9,309 nt of DNA from Comamonadaceae bacterium (GCA_947377705.1 CANCGU010000096.1:1-9309); one strand, 5' to 3'. Positions 1-8,013 are shown, counted from the stretch's first letter. Program-made: numbers and translations. The notes: a model not told the origin generated them from the sequence alone.

Positions 1-176
1 ATCCACATCCACCCACCCGACCAAGCGGTGGTGCCCCCATAGTGCGGGTCTTTCTCCACCACGATGACTTTGAGTCCGAGGTGCGCAGCCGTCACGGCGG
101 TGGACAACGCACCTGCGCCTGAACCCACCACAAGTAAATCGCAATCCCACGATGTCGATGTGCTTGCGTGCGTCAT
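1..176 (-). CDS. FAD-dependent oxidoreductase, FAD_binding_2 family (partial, N-terminus only)
   Basis: Only the first 58 residues lie in the window; the gene runs off the left edge. They form the N-terminal Rossmann element that binds the ADP half of FAD: GSGAGA at residues 18-23, an acidic residue closing strand 2 (E41), then GGTTAWSGG at 47-55. This layout is typical of the fumarate reductase / 3-ketosteroid-dehydrogenase-like flavoproteins, and it is clearly related to the complete flavoprotein at 1919-3718, which has GSGGAG and GGTTALSAA in the same places. The ATG (174-176) follows the IclR stop codon by only 3 nt (TAAGCCATG), so translation is probably coupled and the two genes share an operon. 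The likely role is dehydrogenation (desaturation) of a ring ketone or acid. Substrate and exact subgroup cannot be judged without the missing C-terminal two thirds. Confidence 0.85.
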   Translation of the reverse strand, partial: MTHASTSTSWDCDLLVVGSGAGALSTAVTAAHLGLKVIVVEKDPHYGGTTAWSGGWMW

Positions 177-179
177 GGC

Positions 180-995
180 TTAGGGCGCGTAAATGGGTTG
201 CAAACGCACATGACTGGTGCCGCGTGCCAACATGGGCGAAGCGCCGCTGGCCGCAGCCAACTGCGCCGCGCATGACAACAAATCAGGCGCCAACGCCAAC
301 ATGCGCTCACGCGTCAAACGCGCCGAGGGGCCAGCGACACTGATGGTGCCCATGGGCAACTGCCCTGCCAAACCCACGGGTGCAGCAATGGCGTTGAGGC
401 CTGCGGTGTAGGTTTCTTCGGTCAGGCTGAAACCTTGCTTACGGGTGTCTTGTAAAACCTTGAGAAAAGCTTTCAAGCTCTTGGGGGCATTGGGGCCAAA
501 GTCTTGTGGCTGCCCCAAACCTTGCTGTGAGACCAAAGCCAAAGCATCGTCATCCTTCATGGTGGACAACCAAGCCAAGCCGGATGATGAACAGCTCAAA
601 CGGGCGATGCTACCCATGTCGGGGTCATAGCGCAGACCCTGGCGCGCGCCTTGTGCGCGTGCGACCCAGGTCAGGCGATCGCCATCGACCACCGACAAAC
701 GCACCAGCTCGCCAGTTTGTTCTGCCAAGCGGTCAAGCAGGGGTTGGGCCACATCAATGACCCCCGTTTTGCTGAGGTAGCTCAAGCCCAGTGAGACCAG
801 TTTGGTGGTCAACACGTACTCGCCCATGTCGCGCGTTTGGCGCACATAGCCAAAACGTACGAGGTCTGCCAACAAGCGATGTGCGGCGCTCTTGGGCATG
901 TTGAGTTTGTCAGCCAACACGGCCAGCTCAACGCCTTGCCCTTGTTCGGACAAGAGCTCCAAGATGCCCAAAGTTCTCTCTAGTACGCCGCTCAT
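180..995 (-). CDS. IclR-family transcriptional regulator
   Basis: This 271-aa protein has the two-domain IclR plan and the family's usual length. The N-terminal winged helix-turn-helix spans about residues 1-70: the opening is SGVLERTLGILELL, the recognition region is around LADKLNMPKSAAHRLLADL (27-45), and the wing is around GYVRQTRDMGEYVLT. The C-terminal effector-binding domain covers about 75-250 and ends in the usual AAPV...GTISVAGPS region. IclR proteins often control catabolism of aromatic acids and related compounds and bind palindromic operators near their own promoter. The ATG at 995 fits the family's start, although no strong Shine-Dalgarno precedes it. The gene is divergent from the AroE-like/flavoprotein pair and co-directional with the partial flavoprotein downstream. 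It probably controls both units through the shared region 996-1120. The effector is unknown; whether it also acts on the pmd operon cannot be told. Confidence 0.93.
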   Translation of the reverse strand: MSGVLERTLGILELLSEQGQGVELAVLADKLNMPKSAAHRLLADLVRFGYVRQTRDMGEYVLTTKLVSLGLSYLSKTGVIDVAQPLLDRLAEQTGELVRLSVVDGDRLTWVARAQGARQGLRYDPDMGSIARLSCSSSGLAWLSTMKDDDALALVSQQGLGQPQDFGPNAPKSLKAFLKVLQDTRKQGFSLTEETYTAGLNAIAAPVGLAGQLPMGTISVAGPSARLTRERMLALAPDLLSCAAQLAAASGASPMLARGTSHVRLQPIYAP

Positions 996-1030
996 AGTGG
1001 TGTGTGGAAATGGATATTGGGCGGCACTTT

Positions 1031-1036
1031 ATCATA
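1031..1036 (-). promoter_or_regulatory. Candidate -10 box of the IclR gene promoter
   Basis: Read on the minus strand this is TATGAT, one mismatch from the sigma-70 -10 consensus, about 35 nt upstream of the IclR start codon. No good -35 hexamer lies 16-18 nt further upstream; that position falls inside the palindrome at 1051-1063. A weak -35 overlapped by an operator would fit autoregulation, but this is inferred from sequence alone. Confidence 0.4.
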
Positions 1037-1043
1037 AAAAATG

Positions 1044-1063
1044 AACTTGATTCAAAAGTTGAA
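1044..1063. promoter_or_regulatory. Palindromic operator-like element in the divergent promoter region
   Basis: Several overlapping inverted repeats crowd into 20 bp. TTCAA-N3-TTGAA lies at 1051-1063, AACTT-N7-AAGTT at 1044-1060, and TTGA-T-TCAA at 1047-1055. The element sits between the two divergent genes and covers the expected -35 regions of both candidate promoters. IclR-family proteins typically bind such short palindromes next to their own gene, so this is the best candidate operator for the adjacent regulator. A second, weaker inverted repeat, TCCA-N4-TGGA, follows at 1070-1081. No direct binding evidence is available. Confidence 0.45.
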
Positions 1064-1087
1064 CGCAATTCCATTTTTGGATAAACT
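1059..1087 (+). promoter_or_regulatory. Candidate sigma-70 promoter of the AroE-like/flavoprotein operon
   Basis: TTGAAC (1059-1064) and TAAACT (1082-1087) each match four of six consensus positions and are separated by exactly 17 nt. Transcription would start near 1094, leaving a leader of about 27 nt before the ATG at 1121. The -35 box overlaps the right arm of the palindrome at 1051-1063, so a regulator bound there could block or contact RNA polymerase. No convincing Shine-Dalgarno is seen in the short leader. Confidence 0.45.
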
Positions 1088-1120
1088 GCGCCACATTCAT
1101 CCACTTCACTTTGAATCACC

Positions 1121-1915
1121 ATGCTTGAAAATTTCAGCGGCGCCACACGAGTTCACGTCATTGTGGGCGACCCCATTGCCCAAGTGAAATCGCCTTTTGG
1201 CGTGACCCAAGCTTTTGAATCACATGGCCGCGACGCCATCTGCGTCCCCGCCCACGTCACCCCCGCTGACTTGTCCGACTGGTGGGCTGGCACCCAACGC
1301 GCACGCAACATCGACGGCTTGATCGTCACGGTGCCACACAAATTTGCCTGCACTGCGTTTTGTGACACGCTGTCAGAGCGCGCCGCTTTTCTAGGCACAG
1401 TAAACACCGTGCGCCGCAACGCACAAGGCCATTGGCACGGCGACATGTTCGATGGCTTGGGCTATGTCCGTGCGATGGAAAAGAACGGTTGCATGCTGAA
1501 GAATAAACGCGCACTGCTGGTCGGTGCAGGCGGTGCAGGCTCAGCCATCGCACACAGCTTGGTGCTGGCAGGCGTGAGCGAGTTGGCCATTCACGACCCC
1601 GACGACCAACGCCGTCAATCGTTGATTGACCGCCTCAACACCTTGAAACTGGGCAAGGTCATACAAGGCAGCCCCGACCCCACAGGCTTTGATGTGGCAG
1701 TGAATGCCACACCCATCGGCATGAAAGAAACCGACCCCACCCCGATTGACACCAGCAAGATTCACAGCGACATGTTTGTGGGCTGCGTCATCACCGCACC
1801 CGCCATCACGCCTTTGATTGCTGCGGCTCGCGCCAAAGGCTGCAAGACGGTGACGGGTGCCGACATGTTTGCGCAAGTGCGCGAGCTGATGGTTAATTTC
1901 TTGTTGGAGATTTGA
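1121..1915 (+). CDS. AroE-like (shikimate/quinate dehydrogenase family) NAD(P)-dependent dehydrogenase
   Basis: This 264-aa protein has the shikimate dehydrogenase fold: an N-terminal substrate domain (about 8-115) and a Rossmann cofactor domain with GAGGAG at 135-140. Conserved catalytic features are K74 in TVPHK, N95 in GTVNT, D111 in FDGLG and Q252 near the C-terminus. Several shikimate contacts differ from biosynthetic AroE. The HSxSP motif reads QVKSP (21-25), losing the first Ser, and the Thr before the catalytic Asp is Phe110. The NADP-binding NRT motif after strand 2 is replaced by HDPDD (158-162), which favours NAD. I infer a catabolic enzyme that oxidises a ring hydroxyl of quinate, shikimate or a related alicyclic acid, not the biosynthetic AroE. 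The flavoprotein gene begins 3 nt after its stop, so the two are cotranscribed. The true substrate is unknown. Confidence 0.85.
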   Translation: MLENFSGATRVHVIVGDPIAQVKSPFGVTQAFESHGRDAICVPAHVTPADLSDWWAGTQRARNIDGLIVTVPHKFACTAFCDTLSERAAFLGTVNTVRRNAQGHWHGDMFDGLGYVRAMEKNGCMLKNKRALLVGAGGAGSAIAHSLVLAGVSELAIHDPDDQRRQSLIDRLNTLKLGKVIQGSPDPTGFDVAVNATPIGMKETDPTPIDTSKIHSDMFVGCVITAPAITPLIAAARAKGCKTVTGADMFAQVRELMVNFLLEI

Positions 1916-1918
1916 GCC

Positions 1919-3718
1919 ATGAGCGACGCCTTAAATTCCCCTCCTCAGCGAATCAGTCACCGCATTAACACCGATCTGTCGCAACTCAAGGACCACGACA
2001 CCGTGGACTTGGTGGTCATCGGCTCTGGCGGGGCAGGTTTCTCAGCCGCACTCAATGCGGCCATTGACGGCGCACGCGTGTTGCTGGTCGAACGCATGGC
2101 CCATGTGGGTGGCACCACCGCTTTGTCGGCAGCTACCACTTGGGTGCCCGGCACCAAGCGCGGCTTGGAAGTCAACCCCGACGACACACCCGAACGCGTG
2201 GCCACGTTTTTGAACCTCGCTGTGGGTGAACGTTCAGACGCCAAGTTGCGCCAGGCATTCATCGACAACGGCCCACACGCCATCGCCAAACTCGAAGCCC
2301 ACAGCGCGCTGCAATTCCAAGTGCGCATGCTGCATCCTGACTATTTGTCTGAACTCGAAGGCTCAGTGCTGCGCGGCCGTGCGATTGAGCCACAGCCCTT
2401 CGATGGCAAATTACTCGGCCCCAACCTGCCGCTCGTGCGCAACCCCATCCCCGAGTTCACCGTGCTTGGCGGCATGATGGTGGACCGTGACGACATTTTC
2501 CATTTGCTGCGTTTGACAGAAACGTGGCAGTCGTTCAGTTACAGCGTACGCATCATCGTGCGTCACTTCCTCGACAAACTGCGGCACCCCCGCAGCACAC
2601 GCTTGGTCATGGGTAACGCCATGATTGCGCGCATGTTCTACAGCTATATCCAACGTCAAGGCTTGCTGGTGACGAACACCGAAGTCACACAACTGCTGCA
2701 AGACGGCAACGCCATTCAAGGTGTGGCCCTGCAACAAACCTTGCCCGATGGCAGCGTGGTCAAGCGCATGGTGCGCAGCAAAGGTGGCGTGGTCATGGCC
2801 AGCGGTGGTTTCAACCGCCACCCCACACGCCGCGCAGACATGCTGCCAGGCGCCAAAGAAGCCTGGTGCCCCGCAGGTCCTGGCCACACCGGCAAAGCGC
2901 AAGACTTGGCGCTGCTGGCCGGCGGCCAACTCGGCACTGGTGGCTTGAGCCACGCATTTTGGGCACCGGTGTCCACACGCCAACGCGCCGATGGCAGCAC
3001 TGCCGTCTTTCCGCACTTTGTGATGGACCGCGGCAAGCCAGGCATGCTCACCGTGGACAGCCAAGGCCAACGCTATGTGAACGAATCCACTTCTTACCAC
3101 TTGTTTGGCATTGCCATGCAAGCGCACCACGCCATCACGCCCAGCGTGCCGTCGTGGTTGGTGTGTGATGCAGGCGCTTTGAAGCGCTACGGCATCGGCA
3201 TGGTTCGCCCAGGTGGTCAAGGCTTGGCTCCCTTCTTGGCCGATGGTTATTTGAAACAAGGCAATACCTTGGCCGAGTTGGCACAGCAGCTCAACGTGCC
3301 TGCAGACAAACTCAAAGCCACGGTCGAACGCTTCAATGCGTTGGCCGAGAAAGGCATTGACGAAGATTTCCAACGCGGCACCACCGACTACCAACGCGCC
3401 AACGGCGACGCCACATGGCATGGCCCCAACCCCTGCTTGGGCGCTCTGCGCGAAGGCCCCTTTTATGCCGTGGCCCTTTACCCGGGCGACATTGGTGCCG
3501 CCACAGGTTTGGTCACCGATGGCGATGCACGCGTGCTCAATGCACAAGGCATTGCGATTGACGGCCTCTACGCTGCGGGCAACGATATGCACTCCATCAT
3601 GGGCGGCATATACCCTGCACCGGGCATCACGATTGGGCCGGGTGTGACGTTTGGCTACTTGGCTGCTAAACATGCCGTGGCACGCGCACGCCAGTTGTCA
3701 ACATTCAACGCGACATAA
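1919..3718 (+). CDS. FAD-dependent 3-ketosteroid-delta1-dehydrogenase-like flavoprotein
   Basis: This 599-aa FAD_binding_2 flavoprotein binds FAD through GSGGAG (35-40), E58 and GGTTALSAATTWVPG (64-78), and through a C-terminal segment GLYAAGNDMHS followed by YPAPGITIGPG. The Y-P-x-x-G pattern (Y565 and G569) matches the Tyr487/Gly491 pair that holds and activates the ketone in Rhodococcus KstD1. Y393 in NESTSYHLF is a candidate second catalytic Tyr. Family members remove hydrogens next to a ring ketone (1,2-desaturation); similar proteins also act on non-steroid ring ketones. Length is slightly above KstD (about 510-570 aa), with extra sequence around 195-245. GGAG lies 9 nt before the ATG, inside the end of the upstream AroE-like gene, which ends TGAGCCATG. 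I infer that it desaturates the ketone made by the AroE-like partner. No steroid genes are nearby, so a steroid substrate is unlikely but not excluded. Confidence 0.87.
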   Translation: MSDALNSPPQRISHRINTDLSQLKDHDTVDLVVIGSGGAGFSAALNAAIDGARVLLVERMAHVGGTTALSAATTWVPGTKRGLEVNPDDTPERVATFLNLAVGERSDAKLRQAFIDNGPHAIAKLEAHSALQFQVRMLHPDYLSELEGSVLRGRAIEPQPFDGKLLGPNLPLVRNPIPEFTVLGGMMVDRDDIFHLLRLTETWQSFSYSVRIIVRHFLDKLRHPRSTRLVMGNAMIARMFYSYIQRQGLLVTNTEVTQLLQDGNAIQGVALQQTLPDGSVVKRMVRSKGGVVMASGGFNRHPTRRADMLPGAKEAWCPAGPGHTGKAQDLALLAGGQLGTGGLSHAFWAPVSTRQRADGSTAVFPHFVMDRGKPGMLTVDSQGQRYVNESTSYHLFGIAMQAHHAITPSVPSWLVCDAGALKRYGIGMVRPGGQGLAPFLADGYLKQGNTLAELAQQLNVPADKLKATVERFNALAEKGIDEDFQRGTTDYQRANGDATWHGPNPCLGALREGPFYAVALYPGDIGAATGLVTDGDARVLNAQGIAIDGLYAAGNDMHSIMGGIYPAPGITIGPGVTFGYLAAKHAVARARQLSTFNAT

Positions 3719-3726
3719 ACAACGCA

Positions 3727-3768
3727 CCAACAAAAAAAGGGAGCCAGATGGCTCCCTTTTTTTGTTGG
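3727..3768. terminator. Bidirectional rho-independent terminator
   Basis: This is a perfect inverted repeat with 19-nt arms (3727-3745 and 3750-3768) around the tetraloop AGAT. The GC-rich core GGGAGCC/GGCTCCC is flanked by A7 on the left and T7 on the right. On either strand the transcript therefore forms a stem followed by a U-tract. It lies 8 nt after the flavoprotein stop and 9 nt from the pmdC stop, so it serves both convergent operons. Confidence 0.95.
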
Positions 3769-3777
3769 ACGAGAAAC

Positions 3778-4734
3778 TCAAGCGTTGAGTTGCAACTCCA
3801 AGTCGTGCAAGACCTTGTAGCAAGGCAGCACTTGCGCCACACTGGAGTTTGGCTCGCGGCCTTCTTTGATGGCAGCAAAAAACTCACGGTCTTGCAACTC
3901 GATACCGTTCATGGACACAGCCACTTTGGACACGTCGATTTGCTCTTCCTTGCCGGTGTACAAATCATCGTAACGGGCTAAGTAAGTGCCGGTGTCGCCG
4001 ATGTAGCGGAAGTAAGTACCCAAGGGGCCGTCGTTGTTGAACGACAAGCTCAAGGTACAAATCGCACCGTTAGCCGCTTGCAGTTGAATACTCATGTCCA
4101 TCGCGATGCCCAAAGTGGGATGGATGGGACCTTGCACTGCGTTGGCTTTGACGATAGGGCTACCCGCTTGATAAGCAAACAAATCCACGGTGTGCGCGGC
4201 GTGGTGCCATAGCAAGTGGTCGGTCCAGCTACGGGCTTGACCCAGCGCGTTCATATTGGTGCGGCGGAAAAAGTAAGTTTGCACATCCATTTGTTGGATA
4301 TTGAATTCGCCCGCTTTGACTTTGTTGTGCACCCATTGGTGGCTAGGGTTGAAACGACGGGTGTGACCACACATCGCGACCAAGCCCTTTTCTTTCGCGA
4401 CGCGCGCAACCTCTTGCGCATCTTTCCAGCTATCGGCCAATGGAATTTCTACTTGTACGTGCTTACCGGCTTTCAAGCAAGCCAAGCTCTGTGCGGCGTG
4501 CATTTGTGTAGGCGTACACAAAATCACGGCATCGACTTCTGGCAGTGCCAAACTGTCGGCCAAGTCGGTGGTGATGTGCTGGATGCCGTATTTGTCAGCG
4601 ACTTCTTTGGTTTTTTCCAAATCACGGCTGATCAACGACACGACTTCCACGCCGTCGATATTTTTGATGCCGTCCAAGTGTTTGATGCCAAAGGCACCTG
4701 CGCCAGCCAAGGCGACTTTGATGGTTTTGCTCAT
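3778..4734 (-). CDS. pmdC: 4-carboxy-2-hydroxymuconate-6-semialdehyde (CHMS) dehydrogenase
   Basis: This 318-aa Gfo/Idh/MocA-family enzyme corresponds to LigC of Sphingobium and PmdC of Comamonas. It oxidises the cyclic hemiacetal of CHMS, the ring-cleavage product of protocatechuate, to 2-pyrone-4,6-dicarboxylate with NAD(P). The N-terminal Rossmann domain has GAGAFG (11-16), ISRD at the end of strand 2 (35-38, Arg suggesting NADP use) and CTPTQMHA (73-80). The family's EKP catalytic motif reads EIP (96-98), as I recall for LigC. The diagnostic segments GHTRRFNPSHQWVHNK, YFFRRTNMNALGQ and DHLLWHHAAHTVDLF are all present. It is the last gene of the pmd operon, 20 nt after pmdB, with AGAGG 8 nt before the ATG. 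The bidirectional terminator follows its stop. Confidence 0.96.
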   Translation of the reverse strand: MSKTIKVALAGAGAFGIKHLDGIKNIDGVEVVSLISRDLEKTKEVADKYGIQHITTDLADSLALPEVDAVILCTPTQMHAAQSLACLKAGKHVQVEIPLADSWKDAQEVARVAKEKGLVAMCGHTRRFNPSHQWVHNKVKAGEFNIQQMDVQTYFFRRTNMNALGQARSWTDHLLWHHAAHTVDLFAYQAGSPIVKANAVQGPIHPTLGIAMDMSIQLQAANGAICTLSLSFNNDGPLGTYFRYIGDTGTYLARYDDLYTGKEEQIDVSKVAVSMNGIELQDREFFAAIKEGREPNSSVAQVLPCYKVLHDLELQLNA

Positions 4735-4754
4735 CTTGTTTTCCTCTTGATTAC

Positions 4755-6093
<1,339 letters not shown>

Positions 6094-6094
<1 letters not shown>

Positions 6095-7011
6095 TAAAAA
6101 GTCTCCTCTGGCCAGTACAAGCGCATTGGGTTGTCTACCAACAACTTGCGTTGCTGTTCTTCGGTGGTCGCGATGTGCGGGATGAAGTCAACCAGCAAAC
6201 CGTCATCGGGCATGTGGTCTTTGAGGTTGGGGTGCGGCCAATCGGTGCCCCAGATCACGCGGTCGGGAAACTCATCCACGATGCGCTTGGCAAAGGGAAT
6301 CACATCTTGGTACGCGTTTTGTTCGCCATTCAAGGCCTTAGGGCCAGAGACCGACAATCGTTCAGGGCAGGTGACCTTGCTCCACACGTTGTTGTGTTCG
6401 CGCATGAACTTCACAAACAACTCGAACTCAGGTCCATCCACGGGTTTGGTCACATCGGGACGGCCCATGTGGTCCACCACTACGTTGGTGGGCAAGGCTG
6501 TGAAGAAATCCCACAACTCAGGCAAGTCGACCGCTTCAAAATAAATCACCACATGCCAGCCCCAGAGCTGAATGCGTTTGGCAATTTCAAGCAATTCGTC
6601 TTTGGGTGTGAAGTCGACCAAGCGCTTCACAAAGTTAAAGCGTACGCCGCGCACCCCCGCATCATGCATGGCTTGAATTTCTTCATCGGTCACGCTGCGT
6701 TTGACAGTGGCCACGCCACGCGCTTTACCGCCGGAGTTGACCAAGGCATCCACCATGGCACGGTTGTCTGCGCCGTGGCATGTGGCTTGCACCACCACAT
6801 TGCGCGCAAAACCGAGGTGGTCGCGCAAAGCATAGAGCTGCGCTTTCGAGGCGTCGCAAGGCGTGTACTTACGTTCTGGTGCGTAGGGAAACTCGTTGCC
6901 AGGGCCAAACACATGGCAGTGGGCATCCACTGCGCCCGCAGGCAATTTGAATTTGGGTTTGCTGGGGACGGTGTACCAGTCTATCCAGCCGGGGGTTTTT
7001 TGAAATTCCAT
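6094..7011 (-). CDS. pmdD: 2-pyrone-4,6-dicarboxylate (PDC) hydrolase
   Basis: This 305-aa amidohydrolase_2 family enzyme is the LigI/PmdD homologue. It hydrolyses the lactone PDC to 4-oxalomesaconate, a step after CHMS dehydrogenase in protocatechuate and gallate degradation. Active-site residues known from LigI can be placed: H31 and H33 (HCH), Y49, R124, R130, Y157, H181 and R184 (DHMGRP), R218, and the catalytic Asp as D257 in GTDWPH. An ATG seven codons further upstream (7032) is in frame. I chose 7011 because AGAGGAG lies just before it and because numbering from there aligns H31/H33 with LigI. The first ATG would also overlap the stop of the upstream Bug gene. LigI-type enzymes need no divalent metal, unlike most amidohydrolases. 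Confidence 0.96.
6103..6109 (-). promoter_or_regulatory. Shine-Dalgarno of pmdA inside the pmdD coding end
   Basis: AGAGGAG on the minus strand lies 8 nt before the pmdA ATG and encodes part of the last residues of PmdD. With the TAATG stop-start overlap it supports reinitiation of ribosomes finishing pmdD. Confidence 0.8.
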
Positions 7012-7015
7012 AGGG

Positions 7016-7022
7016 CTCCTCT
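7016..7022 (-). promoter_or_regulatory. Shine-Dalgarno that decides the pmdD start
   Basis: AGAGGAG on the minus strand ends 4 nt before the ATG at 7011. It is the strongest ribosome site in the area and favours this ATG over the in-frame one at 7032, which would overlap the upstream Bug gene's stop codon. Confidence 0.8.
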
Positions 7023-7028
7023 TTGTCT

Positions 7029-7994
7029 TCAATCGGGTTGTATATTGGCTTCGCGCACCAACTTGGCGTAACGCTGGCGTTCGGAACGAATCAGGTTGGT
7101 AAACATGTCGGCACTGCCGGGCACGACCTCCCCACCAACGGCGTTCATGCGCTCACGCACTTCCTTGGTCTGCAAAGCTTTTTGAACTTCGTCATGCAGT
7201 TTGTTCACGATGGGTTTGGGCGTGGCAACTGGCGCGACCAAGCCGTACCACACGGAGGCTTCGAACCCTTGGAAACCAGATTCGGCAATGGTCGGCACGT
7301 CGGGGAAAATGGCACTGCGGTTGGGACTGAGAACAGCCAGCACTTTGAGCTTGCCACTCTTGACGTGCGGCAGCACTTCAAGTGCATTCACCGCCACCAA
7401 AGGCAACTGACCACCGATCACATCAGTGATGGCAGGTGAACCGCCACGGTAGGGAATGTGTTGCAAATCAATACCTGCAGCACGCGCAAACAACTCAATC
7501 GCCATGTGTGGCGTGGAACCGTTGCCGGGCGTACCAAACGCAATGCTGTTAGGTTTACCCTTTGCCGCTTCAATCAACTGTTTGATGTTGGTGTAAGGCG
7601 CATTTGGGTTAGCCGCAATGACCACAGGCACACGGCCAATGAGCGACACGGCGACCAAATCACGCTCGGCATCAAAGGGAGCCGGTTGATACAGCGACAT
7701 GTTGGCGGCCAACGCATTGGCGGCCATCATCAAGGTGTAGCCATCGGGCTCCGCCGTGATCACTGATTTGACAGCGATGTTGGTGCCGGCACCGGGTTTG
7801 TTCTCCACAACCACAGGCTGCCCCATGCTGCTAGAAAGGCTTTGACCAATGGTCCGCGCCACCACGTCCACCGCCCCACCAGCGGCATAGCCCACCACCA
7901 CCTTGATGGGTTTATTGGGATAAGTCTGAGCAAAAGCAGGCGCAGCGATGAGTGCTGCAAAAACAAATGGAATAACTCGCATTAAAAATTTCAT
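7029..7994 (-). CDS. Bug/TctC-family periplasmic solute-binding protein
   Basis: This 321-aa tripartite tricarboxylate transporter receptor (Bug family) has an Sec signal peptide, MKFLMR then a hydrophobic core, with likely cleavage after AFA (20-22). Family motifs in order are YAAGGAVDVVAR (36-47), ENKPGAGTNIA (64-74), GTPGNGSTPHMA (154-165), PYRGG (181-185) and FPDVPTIAESG (230-240). Bug proteins bind carboxylates in the periplasm and pass them to a TctAB-type permease; some are known for phthalates and other aromatic acids. The next gene in the operon is pmdD, so protocatechuate or a precursor is the likely ligand (inference). The start is at 7994, not the in-frame ATG at 8126: GGAG lies 6 nt upstream and the signal peptide begins there. 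Its TGA is 17 nt from the pmdD start. No TctA or TctB gene is in the window. Confidence 0.95.
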   Translation of the reverse strand: MKFLMRVIPFVFAALIAAPAFAQTYPNKPIKVVVGYAAGGAVDVVARTIGQSLSSSMGQPVVVENKPGAGTNIAVKSVITAEPDGYTLMMAANALAANMSLYQPAPFDAERDLVAVSLIGRVPVVIAANPNAPYTNIKQLIEAAKGKPNSIAFGTPGNGSTPHMAIELFARAAGIDLQHIPYRGGSPAITDVIGGQLPLVAVNALEVLPHVKSGKLKVLAVLSPNRSAIFPDVPTIAESGFQGFEASVWYGLVAPVATPKPIVNKLHDEVQKALQTKEVRERMNAVGGEVVPGSADMFTNLIRSERQRYAKLVREANIQPD

Positions 7995-8000
7995 GTGGTG

Positions 8001-8004
8001 CTCC
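8001..8004 (-). promoter_or_regulatory. Shine-Dalgarno deciding the Bug receptor start
   Basis: GGAG on the minus strand, 6 nt before the ATG at 7994. It supports the start that exposes the signal peptide and leaves a 19-nt gap after the upstream lipoprotein gene. Confidence 0.75.
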
Positions 8005-8013
8005 GTTGTTGAA

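Noticed and set aside
180..182. Identical GCC spacer and ATG after the stop codons at 180-182 and 1913-1915, suggesting a repeated sequence block
   Set aside because: The match is only about six bases and the flanks differ, so it is best explained by chance and common translational-coupling spacing.
928..1146. 72-codon minus-strand frame across the divergent promoter region
   Set aside because: It overlaps the starts of both flanking genes and the promoter elements, and its product has no recognisable features.
2411..3673. 420-codon open frame on the minus strand opposite the KstD-like gene
   Set aside because: It lies entirely antisense to a gene with clear flavoprotein motifs. Its product is rich in Ala, His, Gly and Val with no recognisable domain, as expected from a mirrored codon bias.
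7012..7032. In-frame upstream ATG for pmdD at 7032
   Set aside because: It would overlap the stop of the Bug gene; the ATG at 7011 has the strong Shine-Dalgarno and matches LigI numbering.
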